A stretch of DNA of 64,000 nt from Lysinibacillus sp. B2A1 (GTDB taxonomy: Bacteria > Bacillota > Bacilli > Bacillales_A > Planococcaceae). The notes beneath the pieces were generated by a model. The model made no database searches and had not been told where the DNA came from. It saw nothing but the letters and a program-made list of their open reading frames with translations. Shown piece after piece: positions 52,600-61,305 of this stretch. Made by a program: the position numbers and the translations under genes. The stretch spans positions 4,824,001-4,888,000 of the forward strand of contig CP027224.1 of the NCBI GenBank assembly GCA_002973635.1, in the 5' to 3' direction. The first letter of the stretch is position 1, and each line of letters begins with the position of its first letter.

Positions 52600-53540
52600 T
52601 GCTCCGCGAACCTCTTTGTTGGTACAGGTGTTTTTGCAATAATACGCTCAATAATTTCCTCTGCTGTTACGTTATCATATCGAGCATCAGGCTTTAATAC
52701 TAATCGATGACTAAAGACAAATGGTACAAGATATTGGACATCATCTGGCGTAACATAACTGCGCCCTTTCATAAAAGCATAGGCTTGTGAGGCTTTCATT
52801 AGGGCAATCGTTGCACGAGGGCTAACCCCTAAATGTACATAGCTATTTTCCCTTGTCTGTGATGCTAACTCGACCATGTAATTTTTGACAGAATCTTCAA
52901 CATACACACCTTGTACAAGTTCCTGTAATTCTTTTAATTGCTCAACTGTTAGTACTGCTTTAATTTTTTCAATCGGTTTACCATTTTCTGCTCGACGTAG
53001 TATCTCTACCTCTTCTCTTCTAGAAGGATAACCCATCTTTATCTTTAGTAAAAAACGATCCAGCTGTGCCTCTGGTAATGGGTATGTCCCTTCATGTTCA
53101 ATCGGGTTTTGCGTTGCCATAACGAAAAACGGCTGATGGATTGCTAGGGTGTTCCCATCAATTGTGACAGATGCTTCCTCCATTCCTTCAAGCAACGCAG
53201 ATTGTGTTTTTGGTGATGTACGATTAATTTCATCGGCAAGTACGACATCTCCCATAATCGGGCCAGGTCGAAACTCAAATTCCATTGTCTTTGGATTATA
53301 AATAGACACTCCAACTACATCAGATGGCAATAAATCCGGTGTAAATTGAATTCTTTTAAATTGTGCATCAAACGACTTTGCTAGCGCTCGCACCATCATT
53401 GTTTTACCAACACCCGGTACATCCTCTAGTAAAATATGCCCTCTCGCCAGCAAAGCAACTATACTAAGCTCAGCAACATCTCTTTTACCAATCATTACTT
53501 TCTCTATATTTTCTAAAACATCTTGTATTTGCGAATTCAT
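52596..53540 (-). CDS. yeaC: MoxR-family AAA+ ATPase YeaC
   Basis: A 314-aa AAA+ ATPase. Walker A is EDVPGVGKTMM (near residue 40), Walker B is VVLADEINRTSPKTQSALLEGMEE (near 103), with sensor 1 VMATQNPIEHEG (near 143) and sensor 2 VSPRATIALMKA (near 243). MoxR proteins are chaperone-like factors that mature partner proteins, here probably YeaD/YebA. It is the first gene of the operon. Confidence 0.95.
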   Translation of the reverse strand: MNSQIQDVLENIEKVMIGKRDVAELSIVALLARGHILLEDVPGVGKTMMVRALAKSFDAQFKRIQFTPDLLPSDVVGVSIYNPKTMEFEFRPGPIMGDVVLADEINRTSPKTQSALLEGMEEASVTIDGNTLAIHQPFFVMATQNPIEHEGTYPLPEAQLDRFLLKIKMGYPSRREEVEILRRAENGKPIEKIKAVLTVEQLKELQELVQGVYVEDSVKNYMVELASQTRENSYVHLGVSPRATIALMKASQAYAFMKGRSYVTPDDVQYLVPFVFSHRLVLKPDARYDNVTAEEIIERIIAKTPVPTKRFAEQ

Positions 53541-53667
53541 AAATTAAAAAACCTCCCATTTCACCCTACAATTATTTGAATTGCACGATAACTTATCTTA
53601 AGCATAACGAAATATTGCTAGTAAAACAATTATATGAAAATCTATCCATTACTTTAGCACGTAAAGA

Positions 53668-53697
53668 AGACTTGTCTGAATCCCTTCAAACAAGTCT
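53668..53697 (-). terminator. Candidate terminator after nosF
   Basis: AGACTTGTTTGAA pairs with TTCAGACAAGTCT on the minus strand, followed by TCTTTACG, a weak U-tract. Confidence 0.5.
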
Positions 53698-53733
53698 ACC
53701 CACTAACATAGAACGTCATTACCTATCAAAATG

Positions 53734-54414
53734 TTACAGATTTAATTTTTTTAACCATAAATTCTCTAATGAAGATGAATTTTCTTGTAAAAGAATTTCC
53801 TTTAAACTTCCTGAGATAAGTATTTTACCCTCATGTAGAACTAACACATCGTCTGCCACTTCTTCAGCAAATGCAAGTAAATGTGTGGAAAATATAACTG
53901 TACAACCTTTGCTTTTTTCCTCAAGCATTATTTTTTTAAGCTCAGCTATCCAAAAAGGATCAAGCCCATTAGTTGGCTCATCTAAAATAAGCAAAGAGCC
54001 ATTGCCAAGTAAGCTTTGAGCAAGATTCAGCCTTTGACGCATCCCTTTCGAGAATTGCTTTACCCTCTGCTTTCTTACATCCCATAGCGCAACACGTCTT
54101 AGCACATTTTCTTGCTCCTCCTTCTCAACATTCTTGAAAGAGGCAAGTAGCTGTAAAATTTCTATTGCTGATAACATAGATGGAAAGTCCACATCATCTG
54201 GCATATATCGGATGGTTTGCGGTTTATGCCAGATGATTTCACCTGACTTTTGCTTTTCTTGTCCTGTTAACAGGCGAATTAATGTACTCTTACCAGCACC
54301 ATTACCACCCACAAGAGCTAGAACACGCCCTGTCTGTAGGGAAAAAGAAGCTTCCTGAAGCCCTCTCCTATTGTCATATACATGTGATAATTTGTTTGCT
54401 TCTAATAGCATCAT
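53734..54414 (-). CDS. nosF: ABC transporter ATPase NosF
   Basis: A 226-aa ABC ATPase. Walker A is GGNGAGKST (near 36), the ABC signature FSKGMRQRLNLAQSLLG (near 124) and Walker B LLILDEPTNGLDP (near 145), with the H-loop in STHLLAFAEE. It overlaps nosY by 4 nt and pairs with it. In nos clusters NosFY with NosD help deliver sulfur or copper for the CuZ site of nitrous oxide reductase. The NosF call rests on context; the ATPase call is certain. Confidence 0.88.
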   Translation of the reverse strand: MMLLEANKLSHVYDNRRGLQEASFSLQTGRVLALVGGNGAGKSTLIRLLTGQEKQKSGEIIWHKPQTIRYMPDDVDFPSMLSAIEILQLLASFKNVEKEEQENVLRRVALWDVRKQRVKQFSKGMRQRLNLAQSLLGNGSLLILDEPTNGLDPFWIAELKKIMLEEKSKGCTVIFSTHLLAFAEEVADDVLVLHEGKILISGSLKEILLQENSSSLENLWLKKLNL

Positions 54415-55220
54415 TTTCTTCCGCCTTTCTTTAACAGCCTACTACTACAAGCTAATGGACAAATAATCCATAGCAACGTTACAGCTCCATAAACCGTGTA
54501 GCCTAATGATGATGAGTAAAACTTTGTCACACTATAAAATGCTGGACCAAGTACACTAGCTTGATGTGAAAAAATAAAATAGCCAAAACGTAGCCACTCT
54601 ACAGGATTAATATGTATCGCAATAATGGTAAGCTTTTGCATCACATGACCTGCTACAACTGTTCCTATAGCCATCAAAGCGTAAGAAATAAGCAATAAAA
54701 AAATGGACCAAAAAACAAGTGATAACGACAGTGCATACAATCTAGTTTTAGCAAACGCACCAATCAAAACGGCTAATGACACAAAAATAAATATACATAG
54801 CAACGTTAGTGTGATGAAAATAACAGGCAAATGCACACCGCCTAAAATCCCACCTAATGTCACGATAACCCCAAACGCTAACAGCACGACCAATAAAAAG
54901 GCTAGTACAGTAGCTATATATTTCCCTGTAATGTATTGCATACGGGTCATTGGGTATGTCTTTAACAACGAGTACCAACCAGTTTCCACATCACCAGCTA
55001 CACTCATACTGCCAATCGTTAGAATAAATAACGGCAATAAAAATAGTAATACGTTTAAAAATGAGGCGGTTTGACGTGTAAAGCCTTCAACATCGGGAAG
55101 TGCCATTTGCTGAACGACGACAATAGCTGTAAAAACGAATGTAAATAACAAACACACAAGTTGCATCCATCGACTTCTAAGCATTTGTTTCAATTCTAAT
55201 TTAATTAGCATACTATACAT
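54411..55220 (-). CDS. nosY: ABC-2 type permease NosY
   Basis: A 269-aa integral membrane protein with six predicted helices and the ABC-2 permease pattern MLIKLELKQMLRSRWMQL at the N-terminus and SMSVAGDVETGWYSLLKTYPMTR (near residue 80). The start ATG at 55220 overlaps the nosL stop; a GTG one codon earlier is possible. It lies between nosL and nosF, the standard nosDLYF order. Confidence 0.85.
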   Translation of the reverse strand: MYSMLIKLELKQMLRSRWMQLVCLLFTFVFTAIVVVQQMALPDVEGFTRQTASFLNVLLFLLPLFILTIGSMSVAGDVETGWYSLLKTYPMTRMQYITGKYIATVLAFLLVVLLAFGVIVTLGGILGGVHLPVIFITLTLLCIFIFVSLAVLIGAFAKTRLYALSLSLVFWSIFLLLISYALMAIGTVVAGHVMQKLTIIAIHINPVEWLRFGYFIFSHQASVLGPAFYSVTKFYSSSLGYTVYGAVTLLWIICPLACSSRLLKKGGRK

Positions 55221-55672
55221 CACTCATGGATCCCCCAATTAAAATTGTGTAAATCCTTATATTGAAGCACTTTTCCCTCTCCCTCTTGTGTCATCCACTC
55301 CTGTGCCGCCTGTTTTGTGTCAAAGGCTACTACACCGTAATTCATTGGTGTCCAATACTCCTTGTTGTACACATACACAGCCCTAAAAACATCAATCCAT
55401 TCATTTTTTGTGGCATCTTTAATATAGGCTGCTCCAATTTCTTCATCACCATTTGAAGCTATATATTCCATCAAGCAGCCAATATCATCAAAAATTTCAT
55501 AATCACCATTTTTCAAGGCAATTTGACCAGCATAAGCATTATGTACAATGCTCATATTACAAATTTTACAAACATCCGTTTCACTAACAATTTCACGAGG
55601 CTCATATGTTTTTTCACTACAGCCCGCTAGTACACCGCAGTACAACAAGATCATCATTACCCATTTTTTCAT
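55220..55672 (-). CDS. nosL: NosL-family copper chaperone lipoprotein
   Basis: A 150-aa lipoprotein. The ATG at 55672 overlaps the nosD stop (ATGA) and has GAGGG ahead. The lipobox is VLAGC. The NosL metal site CKICNMSIV comes early in the mature part, with FDDIGCLMEY and TPMNYGVVAFDT downstream. NosL delivers Cu(I) to nitrous oxide reductase. Here no nosZ is present in the window. Confidence 0.88.
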   Translation of the reverse strand: MKKWVMMILLYCGVLAGCSEKTYEPREIVSETDVCKICNMSIVHNAYAGQIALKNGDYEIFDDIGCLMEYIASNGDEEIGAAYIKDATKNEWIDVFRAVYVYNKEYWTPMNYGVVAFDTKQAAQEWMTQEGEGKVLQYKDLHNFNWGIHE

Positions 55673-56940
55673 TCTGTTATCCCTCTTTTCCATAGCCATA
55701 AACTACCTACTAGCAAAAGTAAACCTAAAAATGTTTGTACAGCATCTAGTTTGTTATGCTCTATTTCATGATTTATCGCTAATCTCGGTGTATGGTCTAC
55801 TAATACCCTTGATTCCATTTTATTAATTTGCTGATCTAGCGATGTTAGTAAAACAACACTTGGAGAGGCCACAAAATATTGGTAGACAGGCTGCCGCACC
55901 ATCCACTGGCCAAAGCTTGACATTGCCACATACGGAACATCACCATACCCATTCCCTTCTATATCAATGCCTGTATAATCATCATAATAATTACCATTTA
56001 GCTGAAAACCAAACTGATCAGAGCGGGCTGTTAGGATATTACCAGTAAAGCTATTATGACTTGCCTTTGTGTTGTCACTTACCTTTGTTCCCTCAACTGC
56101 AGTTTGATTCATTTGAAAATCATTTGTATCAATTTGAATCATCGAACTTTTTTGTAATGCGAGACCTGTTCGATTATTTTTGATGATATTTTTTGCAATT
56201 GAAGCCCGCTGCACGTCATACAACAACATACCGTAGCCGTTATAATTAGAATGGTTCTCAACGGTGTTGTTTTCTAAAAAGATATCTGTGGTCATCATGA
56301 CCATAAAGCCAGTAACATTAGAAAGATAGTTATTAAAAAATGCCTTTGCATCACTTGTATACATAAAATGTGTAGCATAACGACTCCGTGTCACATTGTT
56401 ATGTTGAACAACAATACTTTTGACTTCCTCTAAATAAATTCCATCCTGCATCTGCTCAATATGATTGTTTTCTATAAGGATGTCATCACTTTTATAAATG
56501 GCAATACCATTTCCTTTCTTTGCATAGTGCCCCTCACTGCCAGTTACATGAATGTCGTGTATATGGACGTTAGTGGAGCGTTGAATATGCACACCCATAT
56601 GAGTGTCTTTAATGTGGATATTATTAAGCTCAAGCCCATCAACATTACTAGCAACAATTGCTTTACTTTTTCCTGAAAATTTTATATTGCTGATACTAAT
56701 AGTTGCGGTATTTTCAATTCGTAGTGTCGGCTCATTATTTTTCGAAATAAATTCCGTTCCATCCTCACCAAGTAATGTTAGTGGCTTTGTAACAATAAAA
56801 TTACCTTGATACCTGCCAGTAGGAATATGAATAACCTCACCGGGCGATGCTGCATCAATGGCTTTCTGTATATCGAATTCAGCGTACACTGTGTGGCTCA
56901 TAAATAAAAAAAACAAAAATGCAAAACCTATTTTCTTCAC
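55669..56940 (-). CDS. nosD: NosD-like periplasmic beta-helix protein
   Basis: A 423-aa protein (GTG start with GAGGAGAGG). A signal peptide precedes a right-handed parallel beta-helix made of about 20 carbohydrate-binding/CASH-type rungs (NVHIHDIHV, DDILIENNHIEQM, SIVVQHNNVTRS, DIFLENNTVENH). A C-terminal membrane helix (FLGLLLLVGSLWLWKRG) anchors it on the outer face. This is the NosD architecture. It starts the nosD-L-Y-F operon. Confidence 0.88.
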   Translation of the reverse strand: MKKIGFAFLFFLFMSHTVYAEFDIQKAIDAASPGEVIHIPTGRYQGNFIVTKPLTLLGEDGTEFISKNNEPTLRIENTATISISNIKFSGKSKAIVASNVDGLELNNIHIKDTHMGVHIQRSTNVHIHDIHVTGSEGHYAKKGNGIAIYKSDDILIENNHIEQMQDGIYLEEVKSIVVQHNNVTRSRYATHFMYTSDAKAFFNNYLSNVTGFMVMMTTDIFLENNTVENHSNYNGYGMLLYDVQRASIAKNIIKNNRTGLALQKSSMIQIDTNDFQMNQTAVEGTKVSDNTKASHNSFTGNILTARSDQFGFQLNGNYYDDYTGIDIEGNGYGDVPYVAMSSFGQWMVRQPVYQYFVASPSVVLLTSLDQQINKMESRVLVDHTPRLAINHEIEHNKLDAVQTFLGLLLLVGSLWLWKRGITE

Positions 56941-56966
56941 TGTTCCTCTCCTCGCATTTCAGCATG

Positions 56967-56992
56967 AAAAGACTAGAGGAATCCCCCTAGTC
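56967..56992 (-). terminator. Terminator between the second nosL and nosD
   Basis: GACTAGGGG and CCTCTAGTC pair around GATT on the minus strand, followed by TTTTC. It lies just after the stop of the second NosL gene and would limit, not abolish, read-through into nosD. Confidence 0.65.
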
Positions 56993-57000
56993 CTTTAATA

Positions 57001-57645
57001 TTAATGATTATGTCCTTGATCATCATGATTCATCTCTTCCATATGCATGGAATCTGATTCACCATTTGCTTCTTTTTTCGCTTTTTCTTCCATCATTTTC
57101 TTACGACGCTCCAATGCATCATCCTTAATCTTTTGTAATTCCTCGACATGTGCACTTGGATTATCTGCAATAAATTTGTCTGCATCAGCCTTGTTAATGA
57201 AATAAATATAGCCCCAGTTCATCGGTGATTTCAGGTCTGTTTTGACGATAGTTACATCTTCTACTTTCGCCCAATCCTTTGTGATATAGTCACGCACAAA
57301 TTTTTCATTTTTTTCCTCGTTGGCAACCTCAGCATTTAATAAACAGCCTATATCATCATAAAAGGCGATTGTTCCATCCTCTTTTATTGCCTGAGTAGAG
57401 AACTCTCCCATTTTTTCGTCCTTCATATAAACCTTCATATTACACATTTCACACAATGTATCTTCCTTAGGCTCTTGTAAACGTGGATCCACTAAAGAAG
57501 CAACTTGAACCGAATTATCCTTTGCTTCCGATTCATTTCCTGCTACCTCTTGCTTAGATGCTTCTTCCTTAACCTCTGTCTTTTCTGTACCGCAAGCCGT
57601 AAGTAAAAGTAATACTGCAAATACAGGTAACCATAATTTTTTCAC
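57001..57645 (-). CDS. Second NosL-like lipoprotein with His/Met-rich C-terminus
   Basis: A 214-aa lipoprotein. A GTG at 57645 with GGGGGAAG gives the signal peptide KKLWLPVFAVLLLLTACG. After an acidic linker the NosL core has CEMCNMKVYM, FYDDIGCLLN and SPMNWGYIYF, close to the other NosL. The C-terminus adds a basic coiled stretch (RRKKMMEEKAKKEA) and a His/Met-rich tail (MHMEEMNHDDQGHNH), a likely extra copper site. It is encoded upstream of nosD and separated from it by a terminator-like hairpin. Confidence 0.85.
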   Translation of the reverse strand: MKKLWLPVFAVLLLLTACGTEKTEVKEEASKQEVAGNESEAKDNSVQVASLVDPRLQEPKEDTLCEMCNMKVYMKDEKMGEFSTQAIKEDGTIAFYDDIGCLLNAEVANEEKNEKFVRDYITKDWAKVEDVTIVKTDLKSPMNWGYIYFINKADADKFIADNPSAHVEELQKIKDDALERRKKMMEEKAKKEANGESDSMHMEEMNHDDQGHNH

Positions 57646-57817
57646 AACCGCTTCCCCCAATTTCTTTATTCTGTTACTACCAATTACTTTACAGTTCAAT
57701 TGTGAAATAAGTAAAAAAAAATTGTGAAGAATTGGAAAAATCATCTTGAATATTCATTGAACGTTTTGATTTCAAATATTTTGAATAAAAGATATTTATT
57801 TTCCGTTTGTAATACAA

Positions 57818-57853
57818 AAACTCTCCCCATCTATAGAAAGATGAAGAGAGTTT
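57818..57853 (-). terminator. Terminator of the 106-aa gene
   Basis: AAACTCTCTTCATC pairs with GATGGGGAGAGTTT on the minus strand (8-nt loop), followed by TTG. Confidence 0.85.
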
Positions 57854-57863
57854 GAATACGTGT

Positions 57864-58184
57864 CTATATAGAAGAACGGTAACTATTTAGAAGCTTCTTT
57901 TGCTTGCTAAGACGATTTAATTTATCGGCCGTTTCATTTAATTCATTACGTATTTGTAAATCATATGCATGATCTAAAGAATTAGCCTCTATTTTATTGG
58001 ATCGCGGCTGATGATCTTGTTTCGTACGATTCATTTGCTTCTTATCATTATTTTTTTGCATACTATTTTTAAACTGTTGCTTTGGATTTTGTCCAAAATT
58101 ATGACTTATATCCCCTGCATGTAGATACTGTTGTTCATTACGAAATGTACTATTAGTCGTTGCACTTACTCTAGAAGTCCTCAT
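57864..58184 (-). CDS. Small basic hydrophilic protein, function unknown
   Basis: A 106-aa protein; AAGGGAGGG lies before the ATG and a strong terminator follows, so it is a single-gene unit. It is rich in Asn, Gln, Lys and Arg, with a disordered middle (MQKNNDKKQMNRTKQDHQPRS in part) and a C-terminal helix (LNETADKLNRLSKQKKLL). No signal peptide or membrane segment is seen. I do not recognise the family. Confidence 0.65.
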   Translation of the reverse strand: MRTSRVSATTNSTFRNEQQYLHAGDISHNFGQNPKQQFKNSMQKNNDKKQMNRTKQDHQPRSNKIEANSLDHAYDLQIRNELNETADKLNRLSKQKKLLNSYRSSI

Positions 58185-58282
58185 AAATAATTACCCTCCC
58201 TTACTTTTTATCAACTTTATAGGTATATATATCGACATTTTATGCGAAAGCTTAATAACGCAGAATCAAATTAAATAAAAAA

Positions 58283-58323
58283 AGAGCTCTATTCAAAGTT
58301 GAACCTACTTTAAATAAAGCTCT
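58283..58323 (-). terminator. Terminator after nadE
   Basis: AGAGCTTTATTTAAAGT pairs with ACTTTGAATAGAGCTCT on the minus strand (two G-U pairs), followed by a run of seven T. Confidence 0.92.
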
Positions 58324-58334
58324 CTTTATTAAAA

Positions 58335-59159
58335 TTACTTCCAAAAATCATCAAATACTGTAATCGGCATATGGCGTTTATGCTGAGAACGTAAATAATA
58401 TCCTTCTAATGTAATACGTTCTTCTTCAGGAATAGTCTTTCCCTCTAAATAATCATCAATCTGATTATATGTTACACCAAGTGCTAGTTCATCTGGCAAG
58501 GATGGGCGATTTTCTTCTAAATCGGCAGTTGGTGTTTTTAAATATAAGTGCTCCGGGCAATCAAGTGCAGCTAGTAATTGTTTACCTTGACGTTTGTTAA
58601 GTCGGAAGATGGGCATTAGATCCGCACCCCCATCTCCAAATTTTGTATAAAAACCTGTAATGGCTTCAGCGGCATGGTCTGTTCCTAATACGACAGCATT
58701 ATTCATAGCAGCTATAGCATATTGCGCCTTCATTCGCTCACGTGCCTTTTCATTTCCCTTCACAAAATCACTTACCTTAATTCCTGCATCCGATAATGCT
58801 TGAACACTTGCATCGACAGCGCCTTTAATATTCACTGTTAAGGTTTTTGTTGGTTTAATATAATCGATGGCATCCTGACAATCCTTTTCATCAGCCTGAA
58901 CGCCATATGGTAAGCGAATAGCATAAAAAGAATATATCGTTTCTTTTGACTCTGCATTTAACTCATCCACCGCAAGCTGCGCTAACTTTCCTGTTAATGT
59001 AGAATCCTGGCCACCAGATATTCCGAGAACAAACCCTTTTACAAAACTATATCGACGAGCGTAGTTCTTTAAAAAATCGATGGATTTGCGAATTTCCTCC
59101 TGTACATCTATAGTAGGCTTCACTCGTAATTCCTGAATGATTTGCTGCTGTAAAGTCAT
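58335..59159 (-). CDS. nadE: NH3-dependent NAD synthetase NadE
   Basis: A 274-aa N-type ATP pyrophosphatase making NAD from deamido-NAD, ATP and ammonia. The P-loop [13 protein letters not shown] lies near residues 46-58, with [12 protein letters not shown] near 160 and [13 protein letters not shown] near 174. It has no glutaminase domain, as in B. subtilis. AAAGGAGTG precedes the ATG. It is 18 nt downstream of pncB. Confidence 0.97.
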   Translation of the reverse strand: MTLQQQIIQELRVKPTIDVQEEIRKSIDFLKNYARRYSFVKGFVLGISGGQDSTLTGKLAQLAVDELNAESKETIYSFYAIRLPYGVQADEKDCQDAIDYIKPTKTLTVNIKGAVDASVQALSDAGIKVSDFVKGNEKARERMKAQYAIAAMNNAVVLGTDHAAEAITGFYTKFGDGGADLMPIFRLNKRQGKQLLAALDCPEHLYLKTPTADLEENRPSLPDELALGVTYNQIDDYLEGKTIPEEERITLEGYYLRSQHKRHMPITVFDDFWK

Positions 59160-59177
59160 TTATTTTTCACTCCTTTC

Positions 59178-60638
59178 TTATAATCGATTGACCATTTCAC
59201 GCACTTCTTCAATATTGCGCATTTTATTGTCCCAACATTTTTGACTTAAATCGACAGGATACTCCTCAGGGTTCATGGCACGCTTATATTCATCCCATAA
59301 CAGTTCTAAATTATCCATAGCATAATCACGCATTTCTTCCAATGTTGGATTTTGATAATGAATGGCACCATTTTTAATCACATGTTGATGTAAGTTTTTT
59401 GCTTCAAAGTTTGTAACAAATTTTGAAACAAATGTATGAACAGGATGGAACATTTTTATTCGTTCTTCTGCTTGAGGATTTTCATCCTGCATCGTAATAT
59501 AATCTCCCTCTGCCTTTCCATTCTTTCGATCAATAATTCTATAAACATTTTTAAGACCTGGCGTCGACACTTTTTCAGCATTCGCAGAAATTTTAATTGT
59601 ATCTTCTAATTGACCCTCAACATTTTCTATAGCAACCATTTTATAGACAGCCCCTAAAGCAGGTTGATCGTAAGCTGTAATAAGCTTTGTACCAATCCCC
59701 CACACATCCACTTGTGCACCTTGTGCCTTTAAGTTTAAAATGGTGTATTCATCTAAATCATTGGATACAATAATTTTGGCTTTGTGGAAACCTGCTTCAT
59801 CTAGCATTCGACGCGCTTCTTTTGACAAAAATGCTATATCGCCGCTATCTAAACGAATTCCAATAAAATTAATTTTATCCCCAAGCTCTTTAGCTACTTT
59901 AATTGCAGTTGGTACACCTGATTTTAACGTATTGTAAGTATCCACAAGGAATACACAATCTCGATGGCGTTTCGCATACGCATGGAATGCATCGTAATCA
60001 TTTTTATAGGCTTGAACAAGTGCATGGGCATGAGTACCTGACACTGGTATATGAAAGAGTTTCCCTGCCCGAACATTACTTGTGGAGGCAAAGCCACCAA
60101 TAAATGCAGCCCTCGTTCCCCAAATAGCCGCATCCATCTCCTGAGCACGTCTTGTGCCAAACTCCATCGCTGCTTCATTTTTGATGATTTGCTTAATACG
60201 ACTAGCCTTTGTCGCAATTAATGTTTGGTAATTCACAATATTAAGAAGGGCTGTCTCAATTAGCTGTGCTTCTACTAACGGTGCTTCAATGCGGACGATT
60301 GGTTCATTTGCGAAAACAAGCTCACCCTCCACCATCGAGTACATATTTCCTGTGAATCGAATATTTTTCAGATAATCAATAAAGTCGTCTTTATAGCCTA
60401 CCTCTTCTCGTAAATAGGTAATATCTGAATCGCTGAAACGAAAATTGCGTAAATAATCAAGCATTCTTTCTAATCCAGCAAAAATGGCATACCCATTGCC
60501 AAATGGTAATTTTCTGAAATATAATTCAAAAACCGCTTTTCTATTATGTATACCATCCGCCCAATACGATTCTGCCATATTGATTTGGTATAAATCTGTG
60601 TGTAGCGCTAAGCTATCATCTGTATAGTTTGATCTCAC
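59178..60638 (-). CDS. pncB: Nicotinate phosphoribosyltransferase PncB
   Basis: A 486-aa enzyme turning nicotinate, PRPP and ATP into nicotinate mononucleotide, the step before NadD and NadE. Motifs: DLYQINMAESYW near residue 16, EFGTRRAQEMDAA near 160, the active-site His in VSGTHAHALVQAY near 201, and IRLDSGDIAFLSKEARR near 259. The GTG start has AAGGGG ahead. pncB-nadE forms an NAD salvage operon. Confidence 0.95.
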   Translation of the reverse strand: MRSNYTDDSLALHTDLYQINMAESYWADGIHNRKAVFELYFRKLPFGNGYAIFAGLERMLDYLRNFRFSDSDITYLREEVGYKDDFIDYLKNIRFTGNMYSMVEGELVFANEPIVRIEAPLVEAQLIETALLNIVNYQTLIATKASRIKQIIKNEAAMEFGTRRAQEMDAAIWGTRAAFIGGFASTSNVRAGKLFHIPVSGTHAHALVQAYKNDYDAFHAYAKRHRDCVFLVDTYNTLKSGVPTAIKVAKELGDKINFIGIRLDSGDIAFLSKEARRMLDEAGFHKAKIIVSNDLDEYTILNLKAQGAQVDVWGIGTKLITAYDQPALGAVYKMVAIENVEGQLEDTIKISANAEKVSTPGLKNVYRIIDRKNGKAEGDYITMQDENPQAEERIKMFHPVHTFVSKFVTNFEAKNLHQHVIKNGAIHYQNPTLEEMRDYAMDNLELLWDEYKRAMNPEEYPVDLSQKCWDNKMRNIEEVREMVNRL

Positions 60639-60723
60639 AAGAAACCCCTTCTTCCGCTTTGATAATTAGTCCTAGTATACACTATATACCCAAATTCTTG
60701 CGTTTTGCATTCTTCTGTTTATA

Positions 60724-60740
60724 TGTTACATTTCCTCACA
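60724..60740. promoter_or_regulatory. Upstream TnrA/GlnR-type box
   Basis: TGTTACATTTCCTCACA fits TGTNAN7TNACA exactly. It lies 86 bp upstream of pncB and 227 bp upstream of glnK. Confidence 0.6.
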
Positions 60741-60854
60741 TAAATAATCAGAAAATTTAGAACTCGACACATTTTAGACATATATTTTAGTACCGCTTAC
60801 ATTCCCCTTATAAAAACATTTTGCTAAATATATTACGATAAACGAAATACATTA

Positions 60855-60871
60855 TGTCATAAAACATAACA
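60855..60871. promoter_or_regulatory. Promoter-proximal TnrA/GlnR-type box
   Basis: TGTCATAAAACATAACA fits TGTNAN7TNACA exactly. Its centre is about 62 bp upstream of the predicted glnK transcription start, suitable for activation by TnrA under nitrogen limitation. Confidence 0.75.
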
Positions 60872-60889
60872 TGATTATCAAAAAAACAA

Positions 60890-60918
60890 TTGCGTAGTTT
60901 TTAAGGTCGTTTTAACAT
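60890..60918 (+). promoter_or_regulatory. glnK-amtB promoter
   Basis: TTGCGT (60890-60895), 17 nt, TAACAT (60913-60918). Confidence 0.65.
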
Positions 60919-60950
60919 GTAAATTAAATTAACGCAAGGAGCTGGTTTCA

Positions 60951-61292
60951 ATGAAAAAAATCGAAGCAATTATTCGTCCTGAAGTTTTCGGCACCGTTAG
61001 GGACGGACTTGCACAGGAAGGAATTGCAGGGCTAAGTGTTTCCGAAATTGCAGGCTGTGGACGTCAGCTAGGTCGCACTGGTTTATTCCGTGGCAACACG
61101 TATGAAATTGAATTTTTACCAAAGCTGAAATTAGAAATGATTGTTGATGACGAAAAAGTTGATTCTATTGTGGAAGTACTGTTACGAGATGCTGCAACTG
61201 GTAAAGTTGGTGACGGTAAAATTTTCATTTATCCAGTAGAACAGGCAATTCGGATCCGTACTAAAGAAGTCGGCTCAATTGCCGTAGAATAA
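60951..61292 (+). CDS. glnK: P-II nitrogen regulatory protein GlnK
   Basis: A 113-aa P-II trimer subunit. The T-loop GRTGLFRGNTYEIEFLPK contains Y51, the residue that is modified in other bacteria. The ATP site region is DAATGKVGDGKIFI (about 83-96). AAGGAG precedes the ATG. It lies 13 nt upstream of amtB; B. subtilis has the reverse order (amtB-glnK). It should block AmtB and relay nitrogen status to TnrA. Confidence 0.96.
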   Translation: MKKIEAIIRPEVFGTVRDGLAQEGIAGLSVSEIAGCGRQLGRTGLFRGNTYEIEFLPKLKLEMIVDDEKVDSIVEVLLRDAATGKVGDGKIFIYPVEQAIRIRTKEVGSIAVE

Positions 61293-61305
61293 GGGGGAAT
61301 TATAT

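Noticed and set aside
53576..54019. 147-codon plus-strand ORF across the nosF 3' end
   Set aside because: It is mostly antisense to nosF and has no ribosome binding site.
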